Assembly (NCBI GenBank): GCA_037446115.1
Contig: JBBIJF010000019.1
Location: 19,830 to 83,829 of the forward strand
From: JANWXD01 sp037446115
GTDB taxonomy: Bacteria; Acidobacteriota; Terriglobia; Bryobacterales; Bryobacteraceae
Direction: 5' to 3'
Length of the DNA stretch: 64,000 bases
The position numbers and the translations under genes are program-made. Of the stretch, positions 43,322 through 51,673 are shown in pieces. Below the pieces are notes generated by a model. That model made no database searches. It worked only from the letters and a program-made list of their open reading frames with translations, and had not been told where the DNA came from. How positions within the stretch are numbered: the first letter of the stretch is position 1; the number at the start of each line of letters is the position of its first letter.

Positions 43322-44872
43322 ATGGCTCCGAAGGATAGCGTGTCCCTTCCTCCGTTCCGCCGTTACCACGAGACCACCAAGCATACGCCCGAGCGGCTCC
43401 GTTCACGCCTGCACGCGCTCGACTGGACCAACGTCCCCGACCCGTTTCGACGCTACGAGGGCGTCCCGCTCATCGCGCTTCCGGCGCACCCTCCCTCGCT
43501 CGAGGCTCCCGCTTTCGACGTCCTGCGGGGCCGATGTCACGGGGAGGTCTCGAACACGGACGGTGCAGCACTCCTTTCACAGATTCTCTGGCACGCGGCA
43601 GCCGTCAGCGCCGCCAGGCAAGCACGCCGGACGGCGGAGCGCTATTTCCTCAGGGTGAACCCCTCTTCGGGTAACCTGCACCCGACCGAATTCCACTTCG
43701 CCACGCGCGGACTGGCCGGCTGGAGCGACGGACTTTATCATTACCGTGTCCTGACGCACGAAGCCGAACAGCGCGCCGCCGGCGACTATGTCGAGGCCTT
43801 GATTCGACAGGCGGGCCAAGAGGCGTTCGGAGCCGTTCCCCTCGTCTTCGTGCTGACGACGATCGTGTGGCGGGAGGCTTGGAAATATCGCGAGCGGGCA
43901 TACCGTTACTGCCTGCTCGACATGGGGCACGCCTGGCAGGCCTTGGCGCTGGCCGGACGCGCCGCCGGTCTGGAGGCGAAGGCCTTTGGCCACTTTGCCG
44001 ACGATGCGGTGGCCGATCTGGTGCGCCTGGAAGACGAATGGCCGTTGCTGCTGGTTTTCCTGGGCGGACCGGCGATTCCGGCACAACGGGAGGTGGCCGC
44101 GTCCCCTGCGTGGTTCGGCGGCGTCCCCAGCGCAATCTCGCCGCGCATCGAGTCCTACCCCGAAATCGAAGCTATTCACCACGCCTCGAAGCTGCCGGCC
44201 AACGCAGGACCGATTGCTCGGGCCGAAGCGTCCCATCATGGTGCGGGCTCGGTGCGGCTGCCGCAACCAGCCGGCTCAACGATCGCGTTCGGAAAAGTTG
44301 CGCGGCAAAGACGGTCGGCCCTTGACTTCATGGCAAGCGCCTCGATGGGGCTGGAGGAGCTCTCCGCGCTACTGGATGTCGCCTTCCGGCCTTTCGCCGC
44401 CGATTTTGAAGGGGACCTCTCCGGCGCACCGTCGAGCCGCTACATCCAGCTCTATGTTTTCGTGCATGCCGTCAGGAATTTGGCGCCGGGCCTTTATCGG
44501 TACTGGCCCGAGTCGGGTGAACTGGAACTGCTGCGCAGTGGAGACCAACGGCTGTGGGCGGCGGCATTAAGTCTGGGGCAGGATTTGGCGGGAAACGCTT
44601 GTGTGGCGTTTTCCATGGTCGGGGATCTCGAACGGGCCTTTCGCGCGCACGGTGACCGCGGCTACCGCTATGTTCACTTTGAGGCGGGAGCGATCGGCCA
44701 GCGCCTCTACCTGGCCGCGGAAGCGCTGGGCCTGCGTGCCACGGGAATCGGGGCCTTCTACGACGATGCCGTCCAGCAGTATCTGGGTGTGCCGCCCGGT
44801 CAAGGTCAGGTGGTTTACCATTTCGCCTGCGGCTATGCGGTTCCGGACGAGGCAACTGTGGTATTGGATTAG
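43322..44872 (+). CDS. SagB/ThcOx-type protein with two fused nitroreductase domains
   Basis: The 516-residue protein holds two FMN-dependent nitroreductase-fold halves. The first has LLSQILWHAAAVSAARQ, RVNPSSGNLHPTEFHF and LLDMGHAWQALALAGRAAGLEAKAFGHF. The second starts at RRSALDFMASASMGLEELSALLDVAF and ends with HFEAGAIGQRLYLAAEALGLRATGIGAFYDDAVQQYLGV. The fold is that of SagB-like dehydrogenases, which oxidise azolines in RiPP synthesis, but here there is no YcaO cyclase or precursor gene nearby, so a free-standing flavin oxidoreductase is more likely. ATG 43322 fits the family start. The stop is 2 bp before the GMC oxidoreductase ATG, implying a shared transcript and perhaps a shared pathway. 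Confidence 0.88.
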   Translation: MAPKDSVSLPPFRRYHETTKHTPERLRSRLHALDWTNVPDPFRRYEGVPLIALPAHPPSLEAPAFDVLRGRCHGEVSNTDGAALLSQILWHAAAVSAARQARRTAERYFLRVNPSSGNLHPTEFHFATRGLAGWSDGLYHYRVLTHEAEQRAAGDYVEALIRQAGQEAFGAVPLVFVLTTIVWREAWKYRERAYRYCLLDMGHAWQALALAGRAAGLEAKAFGHFADDAVADLVRLEDEWPLLLVFLGGPAIPAQREVAASPAWFGGVPSAISPRIESYPEIEAIHHASKLPANAGPIARAEASHHGAGSVRLPQPAGSTIAFGKVARQRRSALDFMASASMGLEELSALLDVAFRPFAADFEGDLSGAPSSRYIQLYVFVHAVRNLAPGLYRYWPESGELELLRSGDQRLWAAALSLGQDLAGNACVAFSMVGDLERAFRAHGDRGYRYVHFEAGAIGQRLYLAAEALGLRATGIGAFYDDAVQQYLGVPPGQGQVVYHFACGYAVPDEATVVLD

Positions 44873-44874
44873 AC

Positions 44875-46569
44875 ATGCTCCAAGTTCGGCGGTCGCCCAA
44901 AGTTTACGACGTGGTGGTAGTCGGCTCGGGAGCCGGCGGGGGAACGGTGGCACACGTGCTGACGGCCATGGGTATCGAGGTGGCGCTGCTCGAAGCCGGT
45001 CCCACGCTCAATCCGGCGCGCGACTTCAAGGAGCACATGTGGCCCTATCAAGTGGACCACCGCGGAGCGGGAGAAGGCGGCGCGTGGTATTTCGGCCGGC
45101 AGCAGTGGGGCTACTTCAACGCGCCCAACGGCTACTGGGAGATCGAGGGCGAGCCGTATACCACCGCTCCGGACACAAGTTTCCGCTGGTTCCGCTCCCG
45201 CATCCTGGGAGGGCGCACTAACCACTACGGGCGCATCTCCCTGCGTTTTGCCGATTACGATTTCAAGCCCTACTCAACCGACGGTCTCGGCTCAGACTGG
45301 CCCATAACCTACGAGGAACTGGCGCCCTACTACGACAAGGCCGAAGCCTTCATCGGCGTGAGCGGCACCAAAGAAGGGATCCGCAGCGCGCCGGACGGCG
45401 TGTTCCAGCCGCCCCCGCCGCCGCGGGTTCATGAAATTCTCGTCAAGAAGGCCTGCGATAAGCTGCGCATCCCCTGCATTCCGGCGCGCATGGCCATCCT
45501 GACCCGCCCTTTGCACGGCCGTGTGGCTTGCCATTACTGCGGCCAGTGCGGCCGGGGCTGCATCACCGCTTCGAATTACTCCTCCAGCCAGGTGCAGATC
45601 TTCCCGGCCCTGAAGACCGGAAAACTGACGTTGATTACCGAAGCGATGGTGCGCGAGTTGATCGCGGACTCGGAAGCCCGCGTAACGGCCGTTTCCTACA
45701 TCGACAAGCGCAGCCGCAGCGAGCGCCAGATCCGATGCCGGACGGTGGTGCTGGCGGCAAGCGCGTGTGAATCGGCGCGGATCCTTCTTAATTCCCGATC
45801 GCCGCGCTTTCCGAACGGACTGGCAAATTCCTCAGGCGTGGTCGGGCGCTTTCTGACCGATACGGTTGGGTTTTCTCTGACCGGGCACATCCCGGCGCTC
45901 GAAGGCCTGCCGCGGCACGACTGCGATGGTTTCGGCGGCATGCACATGTACATCCCCTGGTGGCTGTGGGACAAGAAAAACAAGGAGTTCCCGCGCGGCT
46001 ACCACATTGAGATCGGAGGCGGGTTCGGCATGCCGGGCATCGGCTCCTTTCATGGAGCCTGCCGCCGTCATGAAGGCTACGGTCGTGCGCTGAAGGAGGC
46101 GATCCGGCGCGAGTACGGGAGCTTCGTTCATCTGGCCGGGCGCGGTGAAATGATTCCTAACGAGTACACCTACTGCGAGATTGACCCCAACGTCGTGGAC
46201 CGCTGGGGCATCCCCGTGCTGCGCTTTCATTTCCGCTGGAGCGAGCACGAACTGAAAATGGTGGAACATATGCGCCAAACGTTCACCGAGATCATCGAAA
46301 CCATGGGAGGCAAGGTCGTGAGCGCAGACCGGGGGATTTCCACCGGCGGCACCATCATTCACGAACTGGGCACGATTCGCATGGGCGACGATCCGAAGTC
46401 TTCGGCGCTGAACCGCTATTGCCAGGCGCACGACGTCAAGAACCTGTTCGTGGCGGACGCGGCGCCCTTCGTGAGCAACCCGGACAAGAACCCGACGCTG
46501 ACGATCAACGCCCTGGCGTGGCGGACGGCGGAACACCTCGCGGAGGAGTTGAGGAAAGGCAATGTCTGA
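44875..46569 (+). CDS. GMC-family FAD oxidoreductase with Cys cluster
   Basis: The 564-residue protein has an FAD-binding Rossmann motif (VVVVGSGAGGGTVAHVL), a GMC-type glycine-rich segment (RILGGRTNHYGRISLR) and the C-terminal active-site block (GGTIIHELGTIRMG, NLFVADAAPFVSNPDKNPTLTINALAWRTAEH). C219, C222, C225 and C229 form CHYCGQCGRGC, at a position where FAD-glucose and related dehydrogenases carry an iron-sulfur cluster. Oxidation of a sugar or polyol with electrons leaving through the cluster is likely. No export signal is seen; it may ride out with the Tat-bearing small subunit encoded next, which overlaps by 8 bp. Confidence 0.92.
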   Translation: MLQVRRSPKVYDVVVVGSGAGGGTVAHVLTAMGIEVALLEAGPTLNPARDFKEHMWPYQVDHRGAGEGGAWYFGRQQWGYFNAPNGYWEIEGEPYTTAPDTSFRWFRSRILGGRTNHYGRISLRFADYDFKPYSTDGLGSDWPITYEELAPYYDKAEAFIGVSGTKEGIRSAPDGVFQPPPPPRVHEILVKKACDKLRIPCIPARMAILTRPLHGRVACHYCGQCGRGCITASNYSSSQVQIFPALKTGKLTLITEAMVRELIADSEARVTAVSYIDKRSRSERQIRCRTVVLAASACESARILLNSRSPRFPNGLANSSGVVGRFLTDTVGFSLTGHIPALEGLPRHDCDGFGGMHMYIPWWLWDKKNKEFPRGYHIEIGGGFGMPGIGSFHGACRRHEGYGRALKEAIRREYGSFVHLAGRGEMIPNEYTYCEIDPNVVDRWGIPVLRFHFRWSEHELKMVEHMRQTFTEIIETMGGKVVSADRGISTGGTIIHELGTIRMGDDPKSSALNRYCQAHDVKNLFVADAAPFVSNPDKNPTLTINALAWRTAEHLAEELRKGNV

Positions 46570-47167
46570 AGATTTCTCACGGCGCCAGATCCTACAGCAA
46601 GCCGCTCTCGGTGCGTTTGCCGGCGTGCTGAGTGCGGAGGCGGCTCAACATGTCCACCATGCCGTGGCGCAGGAAAAGCGGGCCGCCGGCGGCGCGTACA
46701 AGCCGAAGTACTTTAACGCGCACGAATGGCGCACGCTGGTGCGGCTCACCGATCTGATCATCCCCCCTGACGAGCATTCGCCCGGCGCCGCCGCGGCCGG
46801 GGCCCCCGAATTCATTGATCTGCTCTGCAATCAGAACGCCCAGCTGGCGGCGATTTACACGGGGGGACTGGCCTGGCTGGACCGGGAGGCCGTCCGCCGC
46901 CACGGAAAGCAATTCGCCGATGCCACGCCCGAGGAGCAGACCGCACTCCTTGACCTGATCGCCTATCGCAAGAACGATTCACCCGAACTCGGCCCCGGGA
47001 TCCGGTTCTTCGAGTGGGCGCGGAAGATGACGGTGGATGCCTATTACACCAGCAAGGTGGGGATCGCGAATCTGGGCTACAAGGGCAATGTGGGCATGAC
47101 GGAATTCAAGATCCCGGAGGAAGCCGTCCGGTACGCCCTAAAGCGCAGTCCCTTCGGAGCGGACTGA
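46562..47167 (+). CDS. Gluconate 2-dehydrogenase subunit 3 family protein
   Basis: The 201-residue protein begins with a twin-arginine signal (SRRQILQQAALGAFAGVLSAEA) and continues with the subunit-3 domain: YFNAHEWRTLVRLTDLIIPPDEHSPGAAAAGAPEFIDLLCNQN and FFEWARKMTVDAYYTSKVGIANLGYKGN. Such small subunits act as chaperones that carry the FAD subunit through the Tat system and stay bound to it. The 8-bp overlap with the GMC gene fits a one-to-one complex. A cytochrome subunit is not encoded here, so the electron acceptor is unknown. Confidence 0.92.
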   Translation: MSEDFSRRQILQQAALGAFAGVLSAEAAQHVHHAVAQEKRAAGGAYKPKYFNAHEWRTLVRLTDLIIPPDEHSPGAAAAGAPEFIDLLCNQNAQLAAIYTGGLAWLDREAVRRHGKQFADATPEEQTALLDLIAYRKNDSPELGPGIRFFEWARKMTVDAYYTSKVGIANLGYKGNVGMTEFKIPEEAVRYALKRSPFGAD

Positions 47168-47175
47168 GCTGCGCC

Positions 47176-48906
47176 CTAGGAGACGATCCCCTTTCCCTCT
47201 TTGATGACGACGACGCGGTCGGCGGCCACGTTGGCGTACTTCTCCACGGCGCCGCTCGGCCACCGCACCTCGAGATCCGCGGCCTCCGCCGCTCCGAGCC
47301 CGAAGTGGAGGCGCGAGTCGTTTACCGAATAGAAACTCGACTGGCTCAGGACCTCCTGCACTTGCCTGCGGTCGGCGTAGCGGCAAATGACCCGCGCCCC
47401 GATGGCGCTGCGGTTGGACTTGGTGCCGATGAGCTTGACCTTCAGCCAGTGGTTGCGGCCGCCGAGGTCGTTACGCAGCAGCGAAGGGGGCTCGTTCATG
47501 TTCACGATGAGGATATCCACGTCGCCGTCATTGTCGAAATCCCCGAAGGCGCAACCCCGGCTGGCGTGGGCTGCCGCCACTCCGGGTCCGCCCTCCTCGA
47601 TCAATTCCTCAAACCGTCCGTTGCCGAGATTTCGGAAGATGACGCGCGGCGTGCGGTAGGGGTAGGCGGGCAGATGCCTTTCCACCTCCGGATAAACGCT
47701 ACCAGTGACGAAGAAAATGTCCGGCCATCCGTCGTTGTCCAAGTCCACGATGCCGGCTCCCCAGCCGACGAAACGGGTTTCCACGGCAAGGCCGGCGCGA
47801 ATGGTCATGTCTTCAAAAACGCCCTTCCCGTTGTTGCGGTACAGGATGTTCGTGTCGTCGGAAAAGTGCGTCTTGAAGATGTCCAGGTTGCCGTCGAGGT
47901 CGTAATCTCCCACGCCGAGACCCATGCCGGCCTGCTCCATGCCGTCTTCGTTCAGCGCCACGCCCCGCTCAAGACCCTCTTCGGTGAAGGTGCCGTCCCG
48001 GTTGTTACGGAAGTACAGGCTCGGAGTCGAATCGCAGGCCACATAGATGTCCGGCCAGCCGTCGTTGTCGAAATCCGCGGCCACGACGGTCATGCCGTAG
48101 GTGCCCGTAGCCCTGGCGACGCCCGAGGCCACGCTGACATCCGTGAACGTGCCGTCGCCGTTGTTCCGGTACAGGCTGTGGGTGCCCGGGGGCAGGCCGC
48201 GCGGGCCGCAGTTGACCGGAATCCCTTTCCAGGTGCAGTTGATGTTTCCTCCCGGCTTGGGGACTTTGGCGAAATCGAATTCGAGATAATTCGAGACGAA
48301 AAGGTCGAGGTAGCCGTCGCGGTTGTAATCCACGAATGTGCATCCGGCGCCCCACCGGCGCCGGGCATCGAGCAGTCCGGCCTCTTTGGTGACGTCCGTG
48401 AAGGTGCCGTCACCGTTGTTTCGGTACAGGATGTTCTGGCCCCAGTAGGTGACGAACAGATCCTCAAAGCCGTCATTGTTGTAATCGCCGACGGCGACGG
48501 CGGAAGCCCAGCCGGTGCGCGCCAGTCCGGCTTTCTCGGTCACGTCCGTAAAGGTCCCGTCGCGGTTGTTCTTATAGAGGCGGTTGGTGGCGCCCTCCGG
48601 CGTGCCATCCAGGCGCGTACCGGAAAGCACAAAGATATCGAGCCAGCCGTCGTTGTCGTAGTCGAAAAACGCCGCTCCGCAACCAATGGTTTCCAGAATG
48701 TAATCCTTGCGGTCCACGCCACCGTAGATCACCGGCGCCGTAAGTCCGGCCTGGGGCGCCACGTCGGTGAATTTGGCGTGAAACGGCAGACCGGAAGGCT
48801 TGCCGCGCGGCAGCGGCTTCACGCCGCGGGAAGCCACGCCTTGGCCCAAAAGGCGCCCGAGGGGAATGGCCGCGAGAGTCAGCAGCCGACGTCGCGTCCA
48901 TGGCAT
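47176..48906 (-). CDS. Secreted CRTAC1-family protein (FG-GAP/VCBS repeats, ASPIC/UnbV domain)
   Basis: The 576-residue protein has a Tat-like N-terminus (TRRRLLTLAAIPLGRLLG) and about seven FG-GAP propeller blades, each with a calcium-like Asp loop such as DYDNDGWLDIF, DYNNDGFEDLF, DYNRDGYLDLF, DFDNDGWPDIY, DYDLDGNLDIF, DLDNDGWPDIF and DFDNDGDVDIL. The ASPIC/UnbV domain follows (HWLKVKLIGTKSNRSAIGARV, ESQSSFYS-like segment, LRWPSG). Function in bacteria is unknown; a secreted calcium-stabilised binding protein is the safe description. The repeats also produce DNA-level similarity within the gene. It is divergent from the SDR gene, with TATACT at 48922-48917 only 11 nt from ATG. Confidence 0.9.
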   Translation of the reverse strand: MPWTRRRLLTLAAIPLGRLLGQGVASRGVKPLPRGKPSGLPFHAKFTDVAPQAGLTAPVIYGGVDRKDYILETIGCGAAFFDYDNDGWLDIFVLSGTRLDGTPEGATNRLYKNNRDGTFTDVTEKAGLARTGWASAVAVGDYNNDGFEDLFVTYWGQNILYRNNGDGTFTDVTKEAGLLDARRRWGAGCTFVDYNRDGYLDLFVSNYLEFDFAKVPKPGGNINCTWKGIPVNCGPRGLPPGTHSLYRNNGDGTFTDVSVASGVARATGTYGMTVVAADFDNDGWPDIYVACDSTPSLYFRNNRDGTFTEEGLERGVALNEDGMEQAGMGLGVGDYDLDGNLDIFKTHFSDDTNILYRNNGKGVFEDMTIRAGLAVETRFVGWGAGIVDLDNDGWPDIFFVTGSVYPEVERHLPAYPYRTPRVIFRNLGNGRFEELIEEGGPGVAAAHASRGCAFGDFDNDGDVDILIVNMNEPPSLLRNDLGGRNHWLKVKLIGTKSNRSAIGARVICRYADRRQVQEVLSQSSFYSVNDSRLHFGLGAAEAADLEVRWPSGAVEKYANVAADRVVVIKEGKGIVS

Positions 48907-48916
48907 GGAAACTTCA

Positions 48917-48922
48917 AGTATA
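48917..48922 (-). promoter_or_regulatory. -10 hexamer close to the CRTAC1 start codon
   Basis: TATACT is read on the minus strand at 48922-48917. A transcript from about 48910 would have a 4-nt leader before ATG 48906. The -35 region is weak. Confidence 0.45.
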
Positions 48923-48992
48923 GTCCGAGCGCCGCTTGCTGCCCGGTGCGCCCGCTACTTCGAGGCCCGGGCGGCGTGGTAAGAAGGGTGCT

Positions 48993-49784
48993 ATGCATCT
49001 TGACTTTCATGGAAAAACGGCGATTGTCACGGGCGGGGCCAACGGAATCGGGCTGGCCGCCGCCAAGGCACTGGCTTCGGCCGGGGCCACGGTCTGGATT
49101 CTGGATCTCGAGAAGGAAAAGCCCGCGGAGGTCGCGGCGTCCTTCGGAGCCCACGGCCAGGCGGCGGATGTGACGGATCGCGCCTCGCTGGAGGAGGCCT
49201 TCCAGGCGGCCGGGGTTCCCGACGTGGTCGTCGCCAACGCCGGAATCGGCGCGCCGTGCGAACTCACTGCCACCACGCCCGAAGACTGGCACCGCGCCCT
49301 CGCGATCAATCTGACGGGTGTCTTTTACACCGTGCAGCTGGCGGCGGCGCGCATGAAGCCGCGGCGGCGCGGCGCGATTGTCATTACGGCCTCGACGAAT
49401 TCCTTTGACGGCGAGGCGGAGCTGATCGCTTATAACGCCAGCAAAGCGGGCCTGCTCGGCATTCTGCACACCGCGGCCAACGAGCTGGGACCCTACCGGA
49501 TCCGTGTGAACGCCGTCTGCCCGGGACTGATTCGGACCCGGCTGACGGCCTCCTACTTCTCGGCGCCCCAGGTGCTCAAGGAGTACTTCCGCGACATTCC
49601 GCTCGGCCGCGGCGGGGAGCCCGAGGAGGTGGCGGCGGCGATTGCGTTTCTGGCCTCGGACCTGGCTTCCTATATCACGGGCGCCGCATTGCTGGTGGAC
49701 GGAGGCCAGATGGCCTCCAAGTTCGGCACCTGGAACGAACAGCGGGCCGAATTTCATACCGACCACTGGCGGTTGACGGACTAG
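48993..49784 (+). CDS. Short-chain dehydrogenase/reductase
   Basis: The 263-residue classical SDR has TGGANGIGLAAAKAL (nucleotide loop), NAGIG, the catalytic Ser in ITASTNSF and YNASK (Tyr and Lys), then RVNAVCPGLIRTRLT and DLASYITGAALLVDGG. A Leu-Asp-Leu stretch after the second strand favours NAD. The substrate cannot be predicted. GAAGGG lies upstream of ATG 48993; the frame is open to 48936. It stands alone on the plus strand, 86 bp from the divergent CRTAC1 gene and 80 bp before the DUF177 gene. Confidence 0.9.
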   Translation: MHLDFHGKTAIVTGGANGIGLAAAKALASAGATVWILDLEKEKPAEVAASFGAHGQAADVTDRASLEEAFQAAGVPDVVVANAGIGAPCELTATTPEDWHRALAINLTGVFYTVQLAAARMKPRRRGAIVITASTNSFDGEAELIAYNASKAGLLGILHTAANELGPYRIRVNAVCPGLIRTRLTASYFSAPQVLKEYFRDIPLGRGGEPEEVAAAIAFLASDLASYITGAALLVDGGQMASKFGTWNEQRAEFHTDHWRLTD

Positions 49785-49817
49785 CAGACGCCGTGCGTGG
49801 CGGCGTCGGGAACTCGG

Positions 49818-49823
49818 TATAAT
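49818..49823 (+). promoter_or_regulatory. Consensus -10 of the DUF177-rpmF-plsX operon
   Basis: TATAAT at 49818-49823 predicts a start near 49830 and a 35-nt leader before ATG 49865, which has a good AGGAGAG site. No -35 is clear at the proper spacing. Confidence 0.5.
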
Positions 49824-49864
49824 GAGAAAGAATCGCCGTCCGGCAGCCGCCAGGAGAGATTGTC

Positions 49865-50383
49865 ATGTTCCTCAGCGTCCGCGAAATGGAGCTGCGGAAG
49901 GTCCGCTTCCACGAGACGTTTCCGCCGGGGGAGATCGAGTTCTTTGACGCCAAACTGTGGCAGGCCTCGCCGCTGGAAACCAGCGGTCTGGCGGAGCTGA
50001 TCCCGAATTCCGGGGGTGAGATCCGCGTGCGCGGCCGGCTCAAGGTCCGTATGGAGGCTGAGTGTGACCGCTGTCTGGAACCGGCCAGTTTTCCCCTGGA
50101 CCTTTCCTTTGACCTCTTTTATGAGCCGCTGGCGGCTTCGCCCCGGATCGAGGAGGTCGAGCTGAACGAAAGCGACTGCGAGATCGCCTTCTACCAAGGC
50201 GAGGGACTGGAGCTCGAGGACGTGCTGCGGGAACAGATTCTGCTGGCGCTTCCCATGCGGCGCATCTGCCGCGAGGACTGCAAGGGCATCTGCCCGGAGT
50301 GCGGGGAGAACCGGAACGTGGCCGCCTGCACGTGCCGGCTCAAGCCTGCCGACGATCGCTGGGCGGCGCTCCGGGATCTTTAG
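49865..50383 (+). CDS. DUF177/YceD family 23S rRNA-accumulation protein
   Basis: The 172-residue protein matches the YceD/DUF177 family, found next to rpmF in most bacteria and implicated in 23S rRNA accumulation. IRVRGRLKVRMEAECDRCLEPASFPLDLSF and EDVLREQILLALPMRRICREDCKGICPECGENRN are the diagnostic blocks. Cys pairs (CDRC, CREDC, CPEC, CTC) suggest a zinc site. It is the first gene of the DUF177-rpmF-plsX cluster, supported by AGGAGAG upstream of ATG 49865. Confidence 0.9.
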   Translation: MFLSVREMELRKVRFHETFPPGEIEFFDAKLWQASPLETSGLAELIPNSGGEIRVRGRLKVRMEAECDRCLEPASFPLDLSFDLFYEPLAASPRIEEVELNESDCEIAFYQGEGLELEDVLREQILLALPMRRICREDCKGICPECGENRNVAACTCRLKPADDRWAALRDL

Positions 50384-50439
50384 CTCCGGCGCGTACACTG
50401 GCGCGTTCATCCTAGAAACCGAGGAGAACTTTTTGACTC

Positions 50440-50622
50440 ATGCCGAATCCGAAACGCAGACACTCGCAGCGGCGCACCAACAATCGCCGCGCGCATGATC
50501 ACCTGCGGCCCGCGGGGCTGGCCGAATGTCCGAACTGCCACGAGCCCAAACTGCCGCACCGCGTCTGTCCCCACTGCGGCACTTACAAAGGGCGCGAGGT
50601 GATCGAGGTCGAAGAAGAGTAG
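50440..50622 (+). CDS. rpmF: 50S ribosomal protein L32
   Basis: The 60-residue protein starts MPNPKRRHSQRRTNNRRAHD, the conserved head of bL32, and carries a four-Cys zinc ribbon (C30, C33, C43, C46 in CPNC and CPHCG). CGAGGAGAA lies upstream of ATG 50440. It lies 56 bp after the DUF177 gene and 22 bp before plsX, the standard order linking ribosome assembly with lipid synthesis. Confidence 0.97.
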   Translation: MPNPKRRHSQRRTNNRRAHDHLRPAGLAECPNCHEPKLPHRVCPHCGTYKGREVIEVEEE

Positions 50623-50644
50623 GCCCTCGACGGCGGCGCAAACC

Positions 50645-51673
50645 ATGGTGACGATCGCCGTGGATGCCATGGGGGGTGACCACGCCCCCAAACCGGAAGT
50701 GGAGGGGGCCGTCCGGGCGGCCAAAACGCTCGGCGTGCGGGTGATTCTTGTCGGCCGCGAAGAGCTCCTGCGGGAAGAACTGGCGCGCCATGACGGAGCG
50801 CGCGGCCTGCCCATTGAAATCGTCCACGCCAGTGAGCGCGTGCTCATGGAGGACAGCGCCACCCGGGCGGTGCGGGCCAAGCGTGACAGCTCCATCCGTG
50901 TGGCCGCGCGCCTGGTGCGTGACGGAGCGGCCCAGGGATGGGTCTCTGCGGGGAACACGGGCGCCGTGATGGTGACGGCCAAGATGGTGCAGGGGACGGT
51001 CCCGGGCGTGGACCGGCCGGCCCTGGCGTCGGCCTTTCCCACGCTGAAAGGACGCCCGGCCGTCATGGTGGACGTGGGCGCCAACGTGGACTGCACCCCC
51101 CGGATGCTTGCCCAGTTCGCCGTCATGGGCAACATCTACTCCCGCGTGATCTTTCACACCGAGGCTCCCCGCGTCGGCCTGCTTTCGATCGGCGAGGAAG
51201 AACATAAGGGCAACGAGCTGACGCGCAGCGCGGCGCGCCTGATCCGTTCCCTGCCCCTTAATTTCATCGGTAACGTCGAAGGGCGTGATCTGTACACCGG
51301 CGCCGCCGACGTCATCGTCTGCGACGGCTTCACCGGCAACGTGGCCCTGAAGGTCAGCGAAGGCATGGTGGAAGTCATCAAGCACCTGCTCCAGGAGTCT
51401 CTGAAGGCTACGATCACGCGACAGATCGGATATGTCTTGTCGCGGGCGGCGTACGCGGACTTCCGCAAACGGGTGGATTATTCCGAATACGGAGGCGCCC
51501 CCCTGCTGGGCGTGCGCGGAGTGTGCATCATCTGCCACGGGCGCTCCAACGCCAACGCGATCAAAAACGCGATCCGGGTGGCTGCCGAATTTTCTTCCGG
51601 GCGTGTCAATCAGCGCATCGAGAACGAATTACAGAATTGGTCGGCGCATGCACTGGCTTTGGATCCGCAATAG
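50645..51673 (+). CDS. plsX: Phosphate acyltransferase
   Basis: The 342-residue enzyme makes acyl-phosphate from acyl-ACP and phosphate for phospholipid synthesis. IAVDAMGGDHAPKPEVEGA, ASERVLMEDSATRAVRAKRDSSI, WVSAGNTGAVM, MVDVGANVDCTPRMLAQFAVMGN, SIGEEEHKGNEL and GNVEGRDLYTGAADVIVCDGFTGNVALKVSEGM are the PlsX signatures. It normally precedes fabH, but here it is followed by dsbD, whose ATG lies 26 bp inside its end. Confidence 0.96.
   Translation: MVTIAVDAMGGDHAPKPEVEGAVRAAKTLGVRVILVGREELLREELARHDGARGLPIEIVHASERVLMEDSATRAVRAKRDSSIRVAARLVRDGAAQGWVSAGNTGAVMVTAKMVQGTVPGVDRPALASAFPTLKGRPAVMVDVGANVDCTPRMLAQFAVMGNIYSRVIFHTEAPRVGLLSIGEEEHKGNELTRSAARLIRSLPLNFIGNVEGRDLYTGAADVIVCDGFTGNVALKVSEGMVEVIKHLLQESLKATITRQIGYVLSRAAYADFRKRVDYSEYGGAPLLGVRGVCIICHGRSNANAIKNAIRVAAEFSSGRVNQRIENELQNWSAHALALDPQ

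Noticed and set aside
43322..44872. A RiPP (azole peptide) biosynthesis locus around the SagB-like gene
   Set aside because: No YcaO cyclase, E1-like protein or Cys/Ser/Thr-rich precursor was found on either side within the window.
47176..48906. Regularly spaced similar DNA segments suggesting a repeat array
   Set aside because: They are FG-GAP coding repeats with variable sequence, not a CRISPR or satellite array.
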